From positions 21,492 to 85,491 of the forward strand of contig CAKPLP010000006.1 of assembly GCA_934167695.1 (NCBI GenBank): 64,000 nucleotides of DNA, read 5' to 3'. The notes below the pieces were generated by a model. It saw nothing but the letters and a program-made list of their open reading frames with translations, made no database searches and was not told the origin of the DNA. The stretch is from an uncultured Bacilli bacterium. GTDB taxonomy: Bacteria > Bacillota_I > Bacilli_A > RF39 > UBA660. The position numbers were made by a program, and so were the translations under genes. Shown in pieces: positions 1 through 8,168 of the stretch (position 1 is its first letter; each line of letters opens with the position of its first letter).

Positions 1-779
1 ATTGTTAATATTTGACCTATTGATAATACATTTGATGTTAAATTATTTGCTTTTTTTAAATCTTCTAAACTTATATTAAAGGCTTGAGCGATACTGTATA
101 AAGTATCCCCCTTTTTAACAGTATATGTTGAACTATAATCTTGTTTTGCTATTACTATGGTATTTCCAATCGTTAATGTGTTAGAGGTTAGATTATTTAA
201 TTGTTTTAGTTTTTCAACGGTTGTATTGAATTTTTTAGCGATACTATATAGAGTATCACCTTTTTTTATTGTATATTCATCTGTATCTTCTGTTGGATTA
301 TCAATAATTGTACAGTTTGTTAATGGTGAATATGCCTGTTCTAGGCTAAACCATGTAGAATCATTGGTAATTCCTGTTGCTATAATTTTATTATTTAATT
401 GAAATTCTTTAACTGCATTTTCTGTAGATGTACCATAATAACCATCTATACTATCATTATAATAAAGAGTGGTTTTTAATTGCTGTTGTAATGATGAAAC
501 TTCATCTCCCTCTGAACCAAATTGTAAAATAGGATTTAATGATTGAGGAGTTTCTTTACTTGTTTGTTCTAAAAGTAAGGACCATGTTTCTTTATTTACT
601 ATTCCTGTTTGATTTAAATTATTATCTTCTTGGAATTTAATAACAGCATTCTCTGTAGATGTGTCAAAACTTCCTGTTATAGACATTGGGTATAAATTTA
701 ATATTTTTAATAGTTGTTGAAGTATTTTTACATTATCTCCTTGTGAGTTTAACTGTAATGTAGGGTAGTCATTTATCAT
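1..779 (-). CDS. Peptidoglycan-binding / LysM protein, 3' end cut by window edge
   Basis: Reading leftwards from an ATG at 779 preceded by GAGGTG, a frame stays open for 259 codons to the window edge, so the C-terminus is missing. In order it shows two PG_binding_1 modules (about residues 4-70 and 84-150, each ending in the typical TGI-x-TW element) and two LysM modules (about 168-212 and 218-edge, each with the KKGDTLYSIA signature). There is no signal peptide or membrane segment. Such modules bind glycan strands in peptidoglycan, so a wall- or spore-cortex-associated role is inferred; no catalytic domain is visible in the part present. It is divergent from the SpoIID-like gene at 861 and shares its themes with the operon at 7479-9929. 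Confidence 0.85.
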   Translation of the reverse strand, partial: MINDYPTLQLNSQGDNVKILQQLLKILNLYPMSITGSFDTSTENAVIKFQEDNNLNQTGIVNKETWSLLLEQTSKETPQSLNPILQFGSEGDEVSSLQQQLKTTLYYNDSIDGYYGTSTENAVKEFQLNNKIIATGITNDSTWFSLEQAYSPLTNCTIIDNPTEDTDEYTIKKGDTLYSIAKKFNTTVEKLKQLNNLTSNTLTIGNTIVIAKQDYSSTYTVKKGDTLYSIAQAFNISLEDLKKANNLTSNVLSIGQILT

Positions 780-860
780 ATTATTCACCTCTAGTATAGT
801 ATATAAAAAAATATAGTTACTGTTACATTTAACTAGAATATAATAAATTGAGGTGAAGTT

Positions 861-2075
861 ATGGCTAAGGGATATTTAGTTGTTAATGTTTATGCTGACA
901 ATATTGCACAACCACTTGATAATGCAAAGGTTACTATTGTTGGAAATAATACAAATTTAGAATTATTTACTAATGAATCTGGTCAAACAGATAAGGTTGA
1001 ATTGGATGCTCCGGATCTTAAATATTCTGAAGAAGAACAAAATGAAGTTAATCCTTATAGTGTTTATACTGTTACAGTGAGCAAGGATGATTTTACTACA
1101 GTTAATGTTGTTGGCGTAGAAGTTTATCCAGATGAATTATCTATGCAAGATGTTTATTTAACTAATAAAAGTGATACATTAGAAAATGAAGTTACTATAA
1201 ATATTGATCCACCAACATTATGGAAGGATTATCCACCTACGGTGATTGATGATTTTGAAGATGTAGATGTAGCTCCTCTTGTGCTTGAAAATATTGTAAT
1301 ACCTTCTACTATTGTGGTACATGATGGAATTCCTTCAAATAAAAATGCGGTTGATTATACAGTTAGTTTTACTGATTATATAAAAAATGTTGCATGTAGT
1401 GAGATATATAGTACATGGCCTAAAGAAACATTAAAGGCCAATATTTTGGCAATTATTTCTTTTACTTTAAATAGAATTTATACTGAATGGTATATTTCAA
1501 GGGGATATCATTTTAATATTACATCTACTACTACTTATGATCAAAAGTACACTAGAGGTAGAGCTATATTTGATTCTATTTCTAAGGTGGTTGATGAAAT
1601 ATTTAATAATTATATTGGTGCTGTTGGTACTGATTGGCCTTTACTTGCTCATTATCAGGTTGCAACATCTGAAGCTGGTTATTTGAGTCAATGGGGGTCT
1701 AAATATTTGGGGGATCAAGGTTATAGTGCTTTGGAAATTTTAAAATATTATTATGGTAATGTTGGTATAAATAAGGCTGATATTAGTAAAGGTGACTATC
1801 CATACAGTTATCCTGATAAAGTTCTTAAAATAGGAGATTGTAGTAAAGATGTTCAGACAATTCAGAATCAATTAAATTATATAGGAGGTAGTTATCCTGC
1901 TATTGCTAAAATAAAAGAGGCAAATGGCTATTTTGGAGAGGATACTCAAAGTGCAGTAAAAACTTTTCAAAATATTTTTGGGTTAGATTCTAATGGAGAG
2001 GTTGATTTTTCTACTTGGTATAAAATTTCTTATATATATGTTTCTATTAGAGATATGTTAAAAAGTATTTATTAA
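861..2075 (+). CDS. SpoIID-like protein with N-terminal beta domain and C-terminal peptidoglycan-binding domain
   Basis: This is a 404-residue protein starting at ATG 861 behind GAGGTGAAG. Residues 1-100 resemble a carboxypeptidase-regulatory-like beta-sandwich (GYLVVNVYADN start). Residues about 150-310 resemble the SpoIID/LytB amidase-enhancer family: YIKNVACSEIYSTWP aligns with the family motif that carries the SpoIID catalytic glutamate (here E181), followed by LKANILAIISFTLNR and a later SQWGSKYLGDQGYSALEILKYYYG segment. Residues about 315-390 form a PG_binding_1 module. SpoIID-type enzymes are lytic transglycosylases acting on denuded glycan during engulfment; that activity here is inference. 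No signal peptide is seen. A close relative at 8165-9929 has the same domains split over two genes. Confidence 0.8.
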   Translation: MAKGYLVVNVYADNIAQPLDNAKVTIVGNNTNLELFTNESGQTDKVELDAPDLKYSEEEQNEVNPYSVYTVTVSKDDFTTVNVVGVEVYPDELSMQDVYLTNKSDTLENEVTINIDPPTLWKDYPPTVIDDFEDVDVAPLVLENIVIPSTIVVHDGIPSNKNAVDYTVSFTDYIKNVACSEIYSTWPKETLKANILAIISFTLNRIYTEWYISRGYHFNITSTTTYDQKYTRGRAIFDSISKVVDEIFNNYIGAVGTDWPLLAHYQVATSEAGYLSQWGSKYLGDQGYSALEILKYYYGNVGINKADISKGDYPYSYPDKVLKIGDCSKDVQTIQNQLNYIGGSYPAIAKIKEANGYFGEDTQSAVKTFQNIFGLDSNGEVDFSTWYKISYIYVSIRDMLKSIY

Positions 2076-2138
2076 TTTATAAAATTTTGATACAATAAAT
2101 TGTAGTAAATAGTTATAGGTTAGAATTGAGGCAAAAAA

Positions 2139-3116
2139 ATGAATGATGAAATAACAAATTTAAGTAAAATGAATAGAAATGCTAATAGTGATCTTGAATT
2201 TAACATTAAAGATAAGAGAATAAGTATTTTAAAAACTTATGGTGATAACTTTAATGAAAAGAATTTTATAACTAATCCGGCGATTGGTAGGGAAAAGGAA
2301 TTGAAGGAATTAATGTTAATTTTACTTACTCCTGATAAATCTGCTATTTTAACTGGTAAACCGGGTGTTGGTAAAACATCTATTGTAGAAGGTCTTGCTT
2401 ATTTAATTCAACTTGGAAATGTTCCGGATGTTTTGAAAGATTATCAGATTATAAAAGTTAATACATCTGCATTACTTGGTATTGATCCTGTTACGGGAGA
2501 ATCTAAGATTCAGAATTTAATTGAGGAATTAAAACAATATACTCATCTTATTTTATTTATTGATGAAATTCATACTTTAATGGGTACTAAAGGTGAAGCT
2601 TTGGATTTTGCAAATATGTTTAAACCGGGTCTTGATCGTGGTGATATAAAGGTAATTGGAGCGACTACAACTGAAGAATATGAAAGATATATACTTCGTG
2701 ATAAGGCTTTTGTAAGACGTTTTCAAAAGGTAATAGTTGAAGAACCTACTCGTGATCAAAATGTTGAAATTTGTATGGGAACTTTACCCAAGATTGAAAA
2801 AAGAACTGGTGCAAAAATGCTTTATTCTAATTTTGTAAAACAAACGATGATGGAGTTTTTAACAGATATTACTAGTGAATATAAAAGAATTTATGAAATT
2901 GGTTCAAGATATCCAGATGTTACATTGACTATGATTCAAGATGCTTTTAGTTATGCTGTTTTTGATAATAGAAAATATGTTAATGTTCTTGATTTTAGAA
3001 AATCGATTGAAAATTCTAAAAATATTTATCCAGATGTTATAAATAAGGCATTACCTGAATTTGATGTTACTTTTGCATCTGAACTAGAAGAAGCTAGACT
3101 AGATATGTTAGGCTAG
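2139..3116 (+). CDS. Standalone Clp/Hsp100 D1-type AAA+ ATPase
   Basis: This 325-residue protein corresponds to the first AAA module of ClpA/ClpB/ClpC. It opens with a short linker and the family's NPAIGREKEL box (about 46-55), then Walker A GKPGVGKT (73-80), Walker B LILFIDEIH (137-145), a sensor region KVIGATTTEEY (171-181) and an arginine-finger region FVRRF (191-195). The N-terminal Clp substrate domain, the middle domain, the second AAA module and the ClpP-binding loop are all absent. Full Hsp100 proteins are usually 700-850 residues, so this is either a specialised one-ring remodeller or an adaptor. It follows the SpoIID-like gene by 63 bases with a poor ribosome site. The target is unknown. 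Confidence 0.85.
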   Translation: MNDEITNLSKMNRNANSDLEFNIKDKRISILKTYGDNFNEKNFITNPAIGREKELKELMLILLTPDKSAILTGKPGVGKTSIVEGLAYLIQLGNVPDVLKDYQIIKVNTSALLGIDPVTGESKIQNLIEELKQYTHLILFIDEIHTLMGTKGEALDFANMFKPGLDRGDIKVIGATTTEEYERYILRDKAFVRRFQKVIVEEPTRDQNVEICMGTLPKIEKRTGAKMLYSNFVKQTMMEFLTDITSEYKRIYEIGSRYPDVTLTMIQDAFSYAVFDNRKYVNVLDFRKSIENSKNIYPDVINKALPEFDVTFASELEEARLDMLG

Positions 3117-3124
3117 TTTTTTTA
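3098..3124 (+). terminator. Weak intrinsic terminator after the AAA gene
   Basis: ACTAG and CTAGT arms surround a short loop overlapping the stop codon and are followed by a T run. The stem is only five base pairs. Confidence 0.4.
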
Positions 3125-3154
3125 TTGGTAAATTTTAAGGTATTTGCAAGAGCC

Positions 3155-3183
3155 TTGTTTCGATTTATTAAAGATTATATACT
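3155..3183 (+). promoter_or_regulatory. Sigma-A type promoter of surface-protein copy A
   Basis: TTGTTT at 3155 and TATACT at 3178 are separated by 17 bases, just upstream of the AGGAGG leader shared with copy B at 46 kb. The geometry matches the copy B promoter (TTGTTG-17-TATAAT). Confidence 0.6.
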
Positions 3184-3198
3184 GAGTTTATATAAAAG

Positions 3199-3276
3199 TA
3201 GGAGGAAGTATGAGAGTGCCAATCAAATGTTCTGATGAGGGGTGGTACTTTACTAGAACAGTAAATATATTTAATG
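3199..3276 (+). repeat. Leader repeat shared with 45983-46060
   Basis: The stretch from the AGGAGGAAGTATGA ribosome site through ATCAAATGTTCT, a G-rich stretch and ACTTTACTAGAACA to AATATATTTAA is nearly the same as at 45983-46060. Copy B has a pure run of 11 G here; copy A has an interrupted GAGGGGTGG. Confidence 0.8.
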
Positions 3277-3305
3277 ATAAATTAATTTTACTAGAAGTAA
3301 ATTAG
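3210..3305 (+). CDS. Short leader ORF, decayed start region of surface-protein copy A
   Basis: A 31-codon frame starts at ATG 3210, ideally placed behind AGGAGG, and ends at TAG 3305. Its peptide contains the segment YFTRTVNIF, which matches the HFTRTINIF segment that would form the N-terminus of copy B at 46 kb in its in-frame state. It is therefore best read as the ancestral start of the surface gene that has lost its join to the body; the body now begins at its own ATG 3323. Whether the peptide is made, or couples translation into 3323, cannot be told. Confidence 0.45.
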   Translation: MRVPIKCSDEGWYFTRTVNIFNDKLILLEVN

Positions 3306-3322
3306 TAGAAAGAGTGTATTAA

Positions 3323-4315
3323 ATGAATAAAGTAAGAAAAATATTTAAAAATAATTATAAAATTTTAATCGGTTTAATATTAGGTGTAATAATATCAGTA
3401 GTGGGAGTATATGCTGCAGTAACTATTACAGGAAGTGATGTAACATATTCAAATTCCTCCTCAGGTCTAACTTCAACGACAGTGCAGGATGCAATAGATG
3501 AATTAAATAATAAAACAGATATAAGGAAAATGTCCAATTTTGTTTCAGTATATAAATATAGCACAGCAACATCAACAAAATGTATCACAGGAGAAGAAGA
3601 TACATGTGTAAAATCAACTTGCCACAAAACTAAAACACGTGGAAGTTGTCCAGCGGGAACAATAATAAAGTATAAGGTAAATGATACAGATATAGTAACA
3701 TTTCATGTGATTTCTGATAATGGATCTACTTTAACGATGCAAAGTCAAAAAAATACAGTATACAATACTATGTGGATATCAGCAAGTGATTATAAAGCAT
3801 ATAATACAGATTCAACAAATTGTAGTTATCCTTCATGTAGTGATGAAGGTCCTATGACAGTACTTGTAGCCTTAGAAAGAATAACTAACTCATGGACTAA
3901 TGTAAATAATCAAACATATACAATGGGTACAACAGTATTTAAAACAAATGCCTATACTGGATGTAGTGACTATAACAGTTGTACAACCAATACTTATACT
4001 TTAGCATCAAGAACGTCAAAAGCACGTATGATAACAGTACAAGAAACAGTAAATTTAGGATGTACTACAACAGCTAAATCATGTCCAATTTGGATGTATA
4101 ATTACTTAAATTCATCGACAGGTTATGGTGGAACCGTAAATGATAATTCAATAGATTCAGAAACGATGCATGAGAATTTTGGATATTGGACAATGAGTAC
4201 CGCCTCTAGTAAAAGCGCATGGATTGTGCACCGTAGAGGCTATATAGTTAAAAATAATAATATATCATATGTCCAGTATTATGGTGCACGTGCAGTAGTA
4301 GTAGTTTCAAAATAA
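3323..4315 (+). CDS. Secreted/anchored surface protein copy A (DUF6273-like C-terminus)
   Basis: This 330-residue protein has a basic N-terminus and one hydrophobic segment (about 13-32) ending in VYAA, i.e. an uncleaved anchor or signal peptide. The motif TVQDAIDELN follows at about 55-64. The exported part is rich in Thr, Ser and Cys, with several paired cysteines (for example CVKSTC, CSYPSC, CTTNTY), suggesting disulfide bonds. The C-terminus (W-TMS near 289, then AWIV and GARAVVVVSK) has the shape of the DUF6273/C-type-lectin-like fold seen in gut bacterial surface proteins. It shares long DNA-level identity blocks with copy B (45995-47021). Codon choice (many ACA and A-ending codons) differs from neighbouring genes. 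The start codon lacks a strong ribosome site of its own. Confidence 0.75.
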   Translation: MNKVRKIFKNNYKILIGLILGVIISVVGVYAAVTITGSDVTYSNSSSGLTSTTVQDAIDELNNKTDIRKMSNFVSVYKYSTATSTKCITGEEDTCVKSTCHKTKTRGSCPAGTIIKYKVNDTDIVTFHVISDNGSTLTMQSQKNTVYNTMWISASDYKAYNTDSTNCSYPSCSDEGPMTVLVALERITNSWTNVNNQTYTMGTTVFKTNAYTGCSDYNSCTTNTYTLASRTSKARMITVQETVNLGCTTTAKSCPIWMYNYLNSSTGYGGTVNDNSIDSETMHENFGYWTMSTASSKSAWIVHRRGYIVKNNNISYVQYYGARAVVVVSK

Positions 4316-4345
4316 GAATGTTATGTTTTTGACATTCTTTTCTTT
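4314..4345 (+). terminator. Intrinsic terminator of copy A
   Basis: AAGAATGT and ACATTCTT form a perfect 8-bp stem starting at the stop codon and followed by a T-rich run. The right arm also contains the -35 box of the glmS promoter. Confidence 0.75.
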
Positions 4346-4357
4346 TTTGCATATAAT
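4329..4357 (+). promoter_or_regulatory. Consensus sigma-A promoter of glmS
   Basis: Perfect TTGACA (4329-4334) and perfect TATAAT (4352-4357) lie 17 bases apart. The predicted transcript starts about 4364, so the ribozyme is in the 5' leader. Confidence 0.85.
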
Positions 4358-4384
4358 GAAATTATGAGAATAGATGTAAAAGGA

Positions 4385-4505
4385 GTGTAATCTACTCTAA
4401 GCGCCTGAACTTTCTAAGTTGACGAGGTTAGTAGTAATCGAAATTTCGGCGGATGCTACTACGGTTTGGTTAATCGATAGGTATATTACAAAAAATAAAA
4501 TTGAT
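4385..4505 (+). ncRNA. glmS ribozyme/riboswitch
   Basis: The core is recognisable: AAGCGCC (cleavage expected between A4400 and G4401), then TGAACTTTCTAAGTTGACGA, a stem TAGTA/TACTA, and the highly conserved ATTTCGGCGGATGC. These match the glucosamine-6-phosphate-activated self-cleaving ribozyme, and the next gene is glmS. When glucosamine-6-phosphate is plentiful the leader cleaves itself and the mRNA is degraded. The 3' end of the element (P4 region) is AT-rich and its limit is approximate. Confidence 0.93.
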
Positions 4506-4555
4506 ATTATAACAAAAAATATACCATAACAATTATTTTTGTTATGGAGAAATTT

Positions 4556-6337
4556 ATGTGTGGAATAATTGGGTATGTTGGTAATAAACGTACCATTGAT
4601 GTTTTGATTAAAGGATTAAAGGCTCTTGAATATAGAGGGTATGACTCTAGTGGTGTTTGTCTTAGTGATGGTAAAAATAAAGAAATTATTAAGGAAGTTG
4701 GCAGGGTTAGCAAGCTTGAAGAAAAGTTAGCAAAGGAAAGTAAAATTAATTCTGTTTATGGTATTGCTCATACCAGATGGGCTACTAATGGTAAGGCAAA
4801 TGTTGTTAACAGTCATCCTCATAATGTTGGTAAGGTGACATTGGTACATAATGGTATTATTGAAAATGCTGATTTATTGAGAAATGATTTGATAAAAAAA
4901 GGTTATACATTTGCTAGTGAAACTGATAGCGAGGTTGTCGCTGGTTTAATTGATTATAATTTAAAAAATACTAATAATATATTAGAAGCGATTGATGAAT
5001 CTACAAAGAAATTAGTTGGAAGTTATGCTTTGGTAATTATGATAGATAATGATCCTAATTTATATGCTTTAAGAAAAGATAGTCCTTTAATTATTGGTAT
5101 TGGTAATAAAGAAAATTTTGCTGCAAGTGATATTACTGCGATTAGTGAGTATACTAATAAATATATATTTATAGAAGAGGGCGAAATAGCAGTTATCAAT
5201 AAATCTGATGTAAAATTTTATAAGAATTTGAGTCTTATAAATAAAAAAGTGAATGAAAGTGCAGTAATTTCAAGTGATACAAGTAAGTCATTTTATGAAC
5301 ATTATATGTTAAAGGAAATTATGGAAGAACCTGTTGTATTAAATAATTTGATTAATAAATATATTAATGATTCTTCTGAACTTGATATTAGTAAGTATAA
5401 GGAAATTAATATTATCGGTTGTGGTAGTGCTATGTATGCTGGAATGATTGGTAAAACACTAATTGAAGAGTATGCTGATATTAAGGTAGAGGTAGAGGCT
5501 GCAAGTGAATATCGTTATAAAAAGAAGATATTTAATGATAAAGAACATACTTTAGTTATTTTAATTTCCCAATCTGGTGAAACTGCTGATACAATAGCTG
5601 CTTTAAGGGAGGCAAATGATTTACAAATAGATACTTTAGGTATTGTTAATAATCCTAATTCTACTATTGCACGTGAATGTAAGAGCGTTATTTTGACTAA
5701 TGGAGGCGTTGAAATTGCTGTTGCTACTACTAAGGCTTATATTCTACAAGTTGCGGTTTTAGCTATGATGGCAGTAAAGACTGGAATAGAAAAGAAGATA
5801 ATGCCAGAGAAGAGTTTATTAGAATTTAAAGAGTTAATTCCTCTTCTTGAAAAGGTTTTGAAGAATACTGATGTATATAAAAATATTGCTAATGAAATAT
5901 TTGATATAGAATCTTGTTTTTATATAGGACGTGGTATAGATTATGCCATTAGTATGGAAGGAAGTCTTAAATTAAAAGAAGTTTCTTATATTCATAGTGA
6001 AGCATATCAGGCTGGTGAATTAAAGCATGGTACTATTTCTTTAATTGATTCTAATATGGTTGTTTTTACAGTAGTAACTGATGAAATATTAAAGGAAAAA
6101 ACTATTTCTAATTTGAAAGAAACTGAAGCTAGGGGAGCAAAGGGAATTATTATTACGACTGATAAATTAGATGATTTTAATGATTATTTAAAAATTGTTG
6201 TACCAACTTGCTCAAAATATATGCAACCTTTATTAGTTGTACCTGCGTTACAGTTATTAGCTTATTATGTTGCTCTTAAAAGAAATTGTGATATTGATAA
6301 ACCAAGGAATTTGGCTAAGTCTGTTACTGTTGAATAG
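4556..6337 (+). CDS. glmS: Glutamine--fructose-6-phosphate aminotransferase (isomerising)
   Basis: GlmS makes glucosamine-6-phosphate from fructose-6-phosphate and glutamine, the first step to UDP-GlcNAc for peptidoglycan. The start is set at ATG 4556, not the upstream ATG 4544, because the catalytic cysteine must directly follow Met (MCGIIGYVG) and GGAG lies seven bases ahead. The protein has 593 residues. An N-terminal glutaminase domain (to about 215) has HTRWATNG and the NGIIEN motif. Two SIS sugar-binding domains follow (about 280-410, with GCGSAMYAG and SQSGETADT; about 450-585). The C-terminus DKPRNLAKSVTVE is the conserved tail. It is controlled by the ribozyme upstream. A 9-bp hairpin (CCATAACAA/TTGTTATGG, 4524-4547) sits against the ribosome site. 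Confidence 0.97.
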   Translation: MCGIIGYVGNKRTIDVLIKGLKALEYRGYDSSGVCLSDGKNKEIIKEVGRVSKLEEKLAKESKINSVYGIAHTRWATNGKANVVNSHPHNVGKVTLVHNGIIENADLLRNDLIKKGYTFASETDSEVVAGLIDYNLKNTNNILEAIDESTKKLVGSYALVIMIDNDPNLYALRKDSPLIIGIGNKENFAASDITAISEYTNKYIFIEEGEIAVINKSDVKFYKNLSLINKKVNESAVISSDTSKSFYEHYMLKEIMEEPVVLNNLINKYINDSSELDISKYKEINIIGCGSAMYAGMIGKTLIEEYADIKVEVEAASEYRYKKKIFNDKEHTLVILISQSGETADTIAALREANDLQIDTLGIVNNPNSTIARECKSVILTNGGVEIAVATTKAYILQVAVLAMMAVKTGIEKKIMPEKSLLEFKELIPLLEKVLKNTDVYKNIANEIFDIESCFYIGRGIDYAISMEGSLKLKEVSYIHSEAYQAGELKHGTISLIDSNMVVFTVVTDEILKEKTISNLKETEARGAKGIIITTDKLDDFNDYLKIVVPTCSKYMQPLLVVPALQLLAYYVALKRNCDIDKPRNLAKSVTVE

Positions 6338-6361
6338 TTAATTATTTTAGGTGGTGAAGAA

Positions 6362-7231
6362 ATGCTTTTTAGAAAAAAAGATAAATACAGTAAATATAGT
6401 TCTTATATAGTTGATGATCTTTGTAATATAACTTTAGATGCAGAAGATGTACCACAAGGTGTGTGCCAAGTCTCAGGAAATGTTCTTATATCTTGTTATA
6501 CAACTAATAAAACAAATTCAAAGGTTCTTATAATAGATAGTAATTCTAAATTAAAAAAAGTAATTAATCTTGACAATAATGCTCATGTTGGTGGTATTAG
6601 TTATGATAATTATCATAATTTGATATGGATATGTGATAAGAATGGTAGTGTTAGTTGTTATCCTTATAATGAATTTATAAGAGATAATTTTTCTCATAGG
6701 GTTAATTTTAAGGTTTCATCATCAGAACTTGGTGGTGGAGTGTTAATGGAGAACAATCAATATGTTTGTTCTTATCTTACATACTTTGAAAATAAACTTT
6801 ATGTTGGTAGTTTTAATAAATATGTTAATGGTTTAGTTAAAGTTTTTTCAATCGATAGGGGTATTGATGGTATATGTTTAAACTATGAATCTGAATTTGT
6901 TGTACCAAATATAGTACAAGGATTAGAATTTTATAGAGATAATGAGGATGTGTATTTAATTTGTAGTAGATCTTATACTAGAAAAAGTGATAGTCAAATA
7001 GTTGTTTATTTATATGATAAAAATCAAAGAGATTATAGTAAAGAACAATATAGCTTTATTTTGCCACCTATGCTTGAACAAATATCTATTGATTCTAAGA
7101 AAAATACAATGTTACTTTTTGAAAGTTGTGCTAATAAATATAAGGCTGATGTAAAGGTAGTTATAGATAAAATTAGTACTTTAAATACTGCTGTTTTAAT
7201 AGATGATTATAAAAACATTTATAAAAAGTAA
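6362..7231 (+). CDS. Beta-propeller-like protein of unknown function
   Basis: This 289-residue protein starts at ATG 6362 behind GGTGGTGAAG, 24 bases after glmS. It has no signal peptide. Spaced motifs suggest propeller blades: PQGVCQV (about 31-37), HVGGISYDNYHNLIWICD (about 73-90), YFENKLYVGSFNKY, VQGLEFYRDNEDVYLICSRS and PPMLEQISIDSKKN. These resemble an uncharacterised family found in Clostridia and lactobacilli, usually with an exported N-terminus that is missing here. The short gap suggests cotranscription with glmS, but there is no evidence of a functional link. The role is unknown. Confidence 0.7.
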   Translation: MLFRKKDKYSKYSSYIVDDLCNITLDAEDVPQGVCQVSGNVLISCYTTNKTNSKVLIIDSNSKLKKVINLDNNAHVGGISYDNYHNLIWICDKNGSVSCYPYNEFIRDNFSHRVNFKVSSSELGGGVLMENNQYVCSYLTYFENKLYVGSFNKYVNGLVKVFSIDRGIDGICLNYESEFVVPNIVQGLEFYRDNEDVYLICSRSYTRKSDSQIVVYLYDKNQRDYSKEQYSFILPPMLEQISIDSKKNTMLLFESCANKYKADVKVVIDKISTLNTAVLIDDYKNIYKK

Positions 7232-7239
7232 AAAATAGC

Positions 7240-7268
7240 TTGCAAAAATACAACATTATTGATAAAAT
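7240..7268 (+). promoter_or_regulatory. Promoter of tRNA-His
   Basis: TTGCAA (7240) and TAAAAT (7263) are 17 bases apart and end 16 bases before the tRNA. The spacer lies in an inverted repeat (AAATACAACA/TGTTGTATTT, about 7246-7281) that may also terminate the preceding transcript. Confidence 0.65.
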
Positions 7269-7284
7269 ATTGTTGTATTTATAT

Positions 7285-7361
7285 GGCGGCGTTGGTGAAG
7301 TGGTTAACACGCTGGTTTGTGGCACCAGTATGCATGAGTTCGATCCTCATACGCCGCCCCA
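7285..7361 (+). tRNA. tRNA-His (GTG)
   Basis: A full cloverleaf is present: acceptor GCGGCGT/ACGCCGC, anticodon stem CTGGT/ACCAG with loop TTGTGGC (anticodon GTG), T arm ATGAG/CTCAT with TTCGATC, and an encoded CCA. The extra G at 7285 opposite C73 is the histidine-specific G-1 identity element. Confidence 0.97.
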
Positions 7362-7372
7362 TATTGAAATTT

Positions 7373-7430
7373 ACGCACACCTCTGTGCGTTAAATAAAAG
7401 TTCGTAATATTTATTATTATGAACTTTTTT
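7373..7430 (+). terminator. Hairpin and intrinsic terminator after tRNA-His
   Basis: ACGCACA/TGTGCGT (7373-7390) is followed by a longer stem AAAGTTCGTAATA with TATTATGAACTTT (7397-7428) and a T run. Confidence 0.75.
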
Positions 7431-7478
7431 GTTTTGATATTTTTTTAAGTCTTATCATATAGTATATAGAGGTGAAAT

Positions 7479-8168
7479 ATGCAAATTTATATTGTTCAAA
7501 ATGGTGATACTATTTATGGTATTAGTAAGCAGTTTGGTATTTCTTTAGATGAAATAAAGAAATTAAATAATTTGAATTCTAATGAAATAACAGTAGGTCA
7601 GGTATTGCGTTTACCTAGTGTTAATCAGGATATTAAATATAATGTTGTATCAGGTGATAATCTTTATGATATTGCTAAAAAATATAATACTACTGTTGCT
7701 TCTTTGATGAATGCTAATAATTTAAATACGGATAAATTATATATAGGTCAACAACTTATAATACCTAATGCTTTAAATAATAATGATAATAATACTATGA
7801 ATTCAACTAATAATTATCAAATATATACAGTAAAATCTGGTGATAATCTTTACGATATTGCACAAAAGTATGGTATGACAGTTTATGAATTAATGGCTAT
7901 AAATAATTTGAAAAGTGATAAATTGTCTCTTAATCAACAGTTAAAGGTTAATAATAATGAAGAAAGTGTTGCTAGTGGAGAGGAATGCTATGGTGAAGGA
8001 TATGTGGAACCTACTTATGTTACGTATACAGTAAAAAAAGGTGACAGTCTTTATATAATTGCAAATAAATATGGTACTACTGTTGAAAATTTGATGAAGC
8101 TTAATAATTTAAATACGATTGATTTATCCATAGGTCAAGTCTTAAAAGTAGAGGAGGTTACAAAGTGA
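7479..8168 (+). CDS. Four-LysM peptidoglycan-binding protein
   Basis: This 229-residue protein starts at ATG 7479 behind GAGGTGAAA. It is almost entirely four LysM modules (about 1-47, 52-97, 113-158 and 182-227), each with a GDxLYxIAxKY-type core and an N-N-L turn. Linkers are Asn/Thr-rich. There is no signal peptide and no catalytic domain. The stop codon overlaps the next start by four bases (GTGA), so it is translationally coupled to 8165 and probably part of one complex or layer with the SpoIID-like protein encoded third. Export without a signal peptide is unexplained; related proteins can be packed around the forespore from the mother cell, which would fit the CotJ/YjcZ genes nearby, but this is inference. 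Confidence 0.88.
   Translation: MQIYIVQNGDTIYGISKQFGISLDEIKKLNNLNSNEITVGQVLRLPSVNQDIKYNVVSGDNLYDIAKKYNTTVASLMNANNLNTDKLYIGQQLIIPNALNNNDNNTMNSTNNYQIYTVKSGDNLYDIAQKYGMTVYELMAINNLKSDKLSLNQQLKVNNNEESVASGEECYGEGYVEPTYVTYTVKKGDSLYIIANKYGTTVENLMKLNNLNTIDLSIGQVLKVEEVTK

Noticed and set aside
4507..4713. Reverse-strand ORF over the start of glmS
   Set aside because: It is antisense to conserved glmS codons and lacks a ribosome site; it is a shadow.
7434..7463. Promoter for the LysM operon: TTGATA-18-TATAGT, or a sporulation sigma-E-like TGATATT-14-CATATAGT
   Set aside because: The predicted transcription start would fall inside the ribosome site, so neither reading is convincing; not listed as a feature.
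7479..8168. Repeated blocks in the LysM gene as a CRISPR-like or tandem DNA repeat
   Set aside because: Similarity is at protein level between LysM modules with irregular spacing; no CRISPR array or cas gene is in the window.
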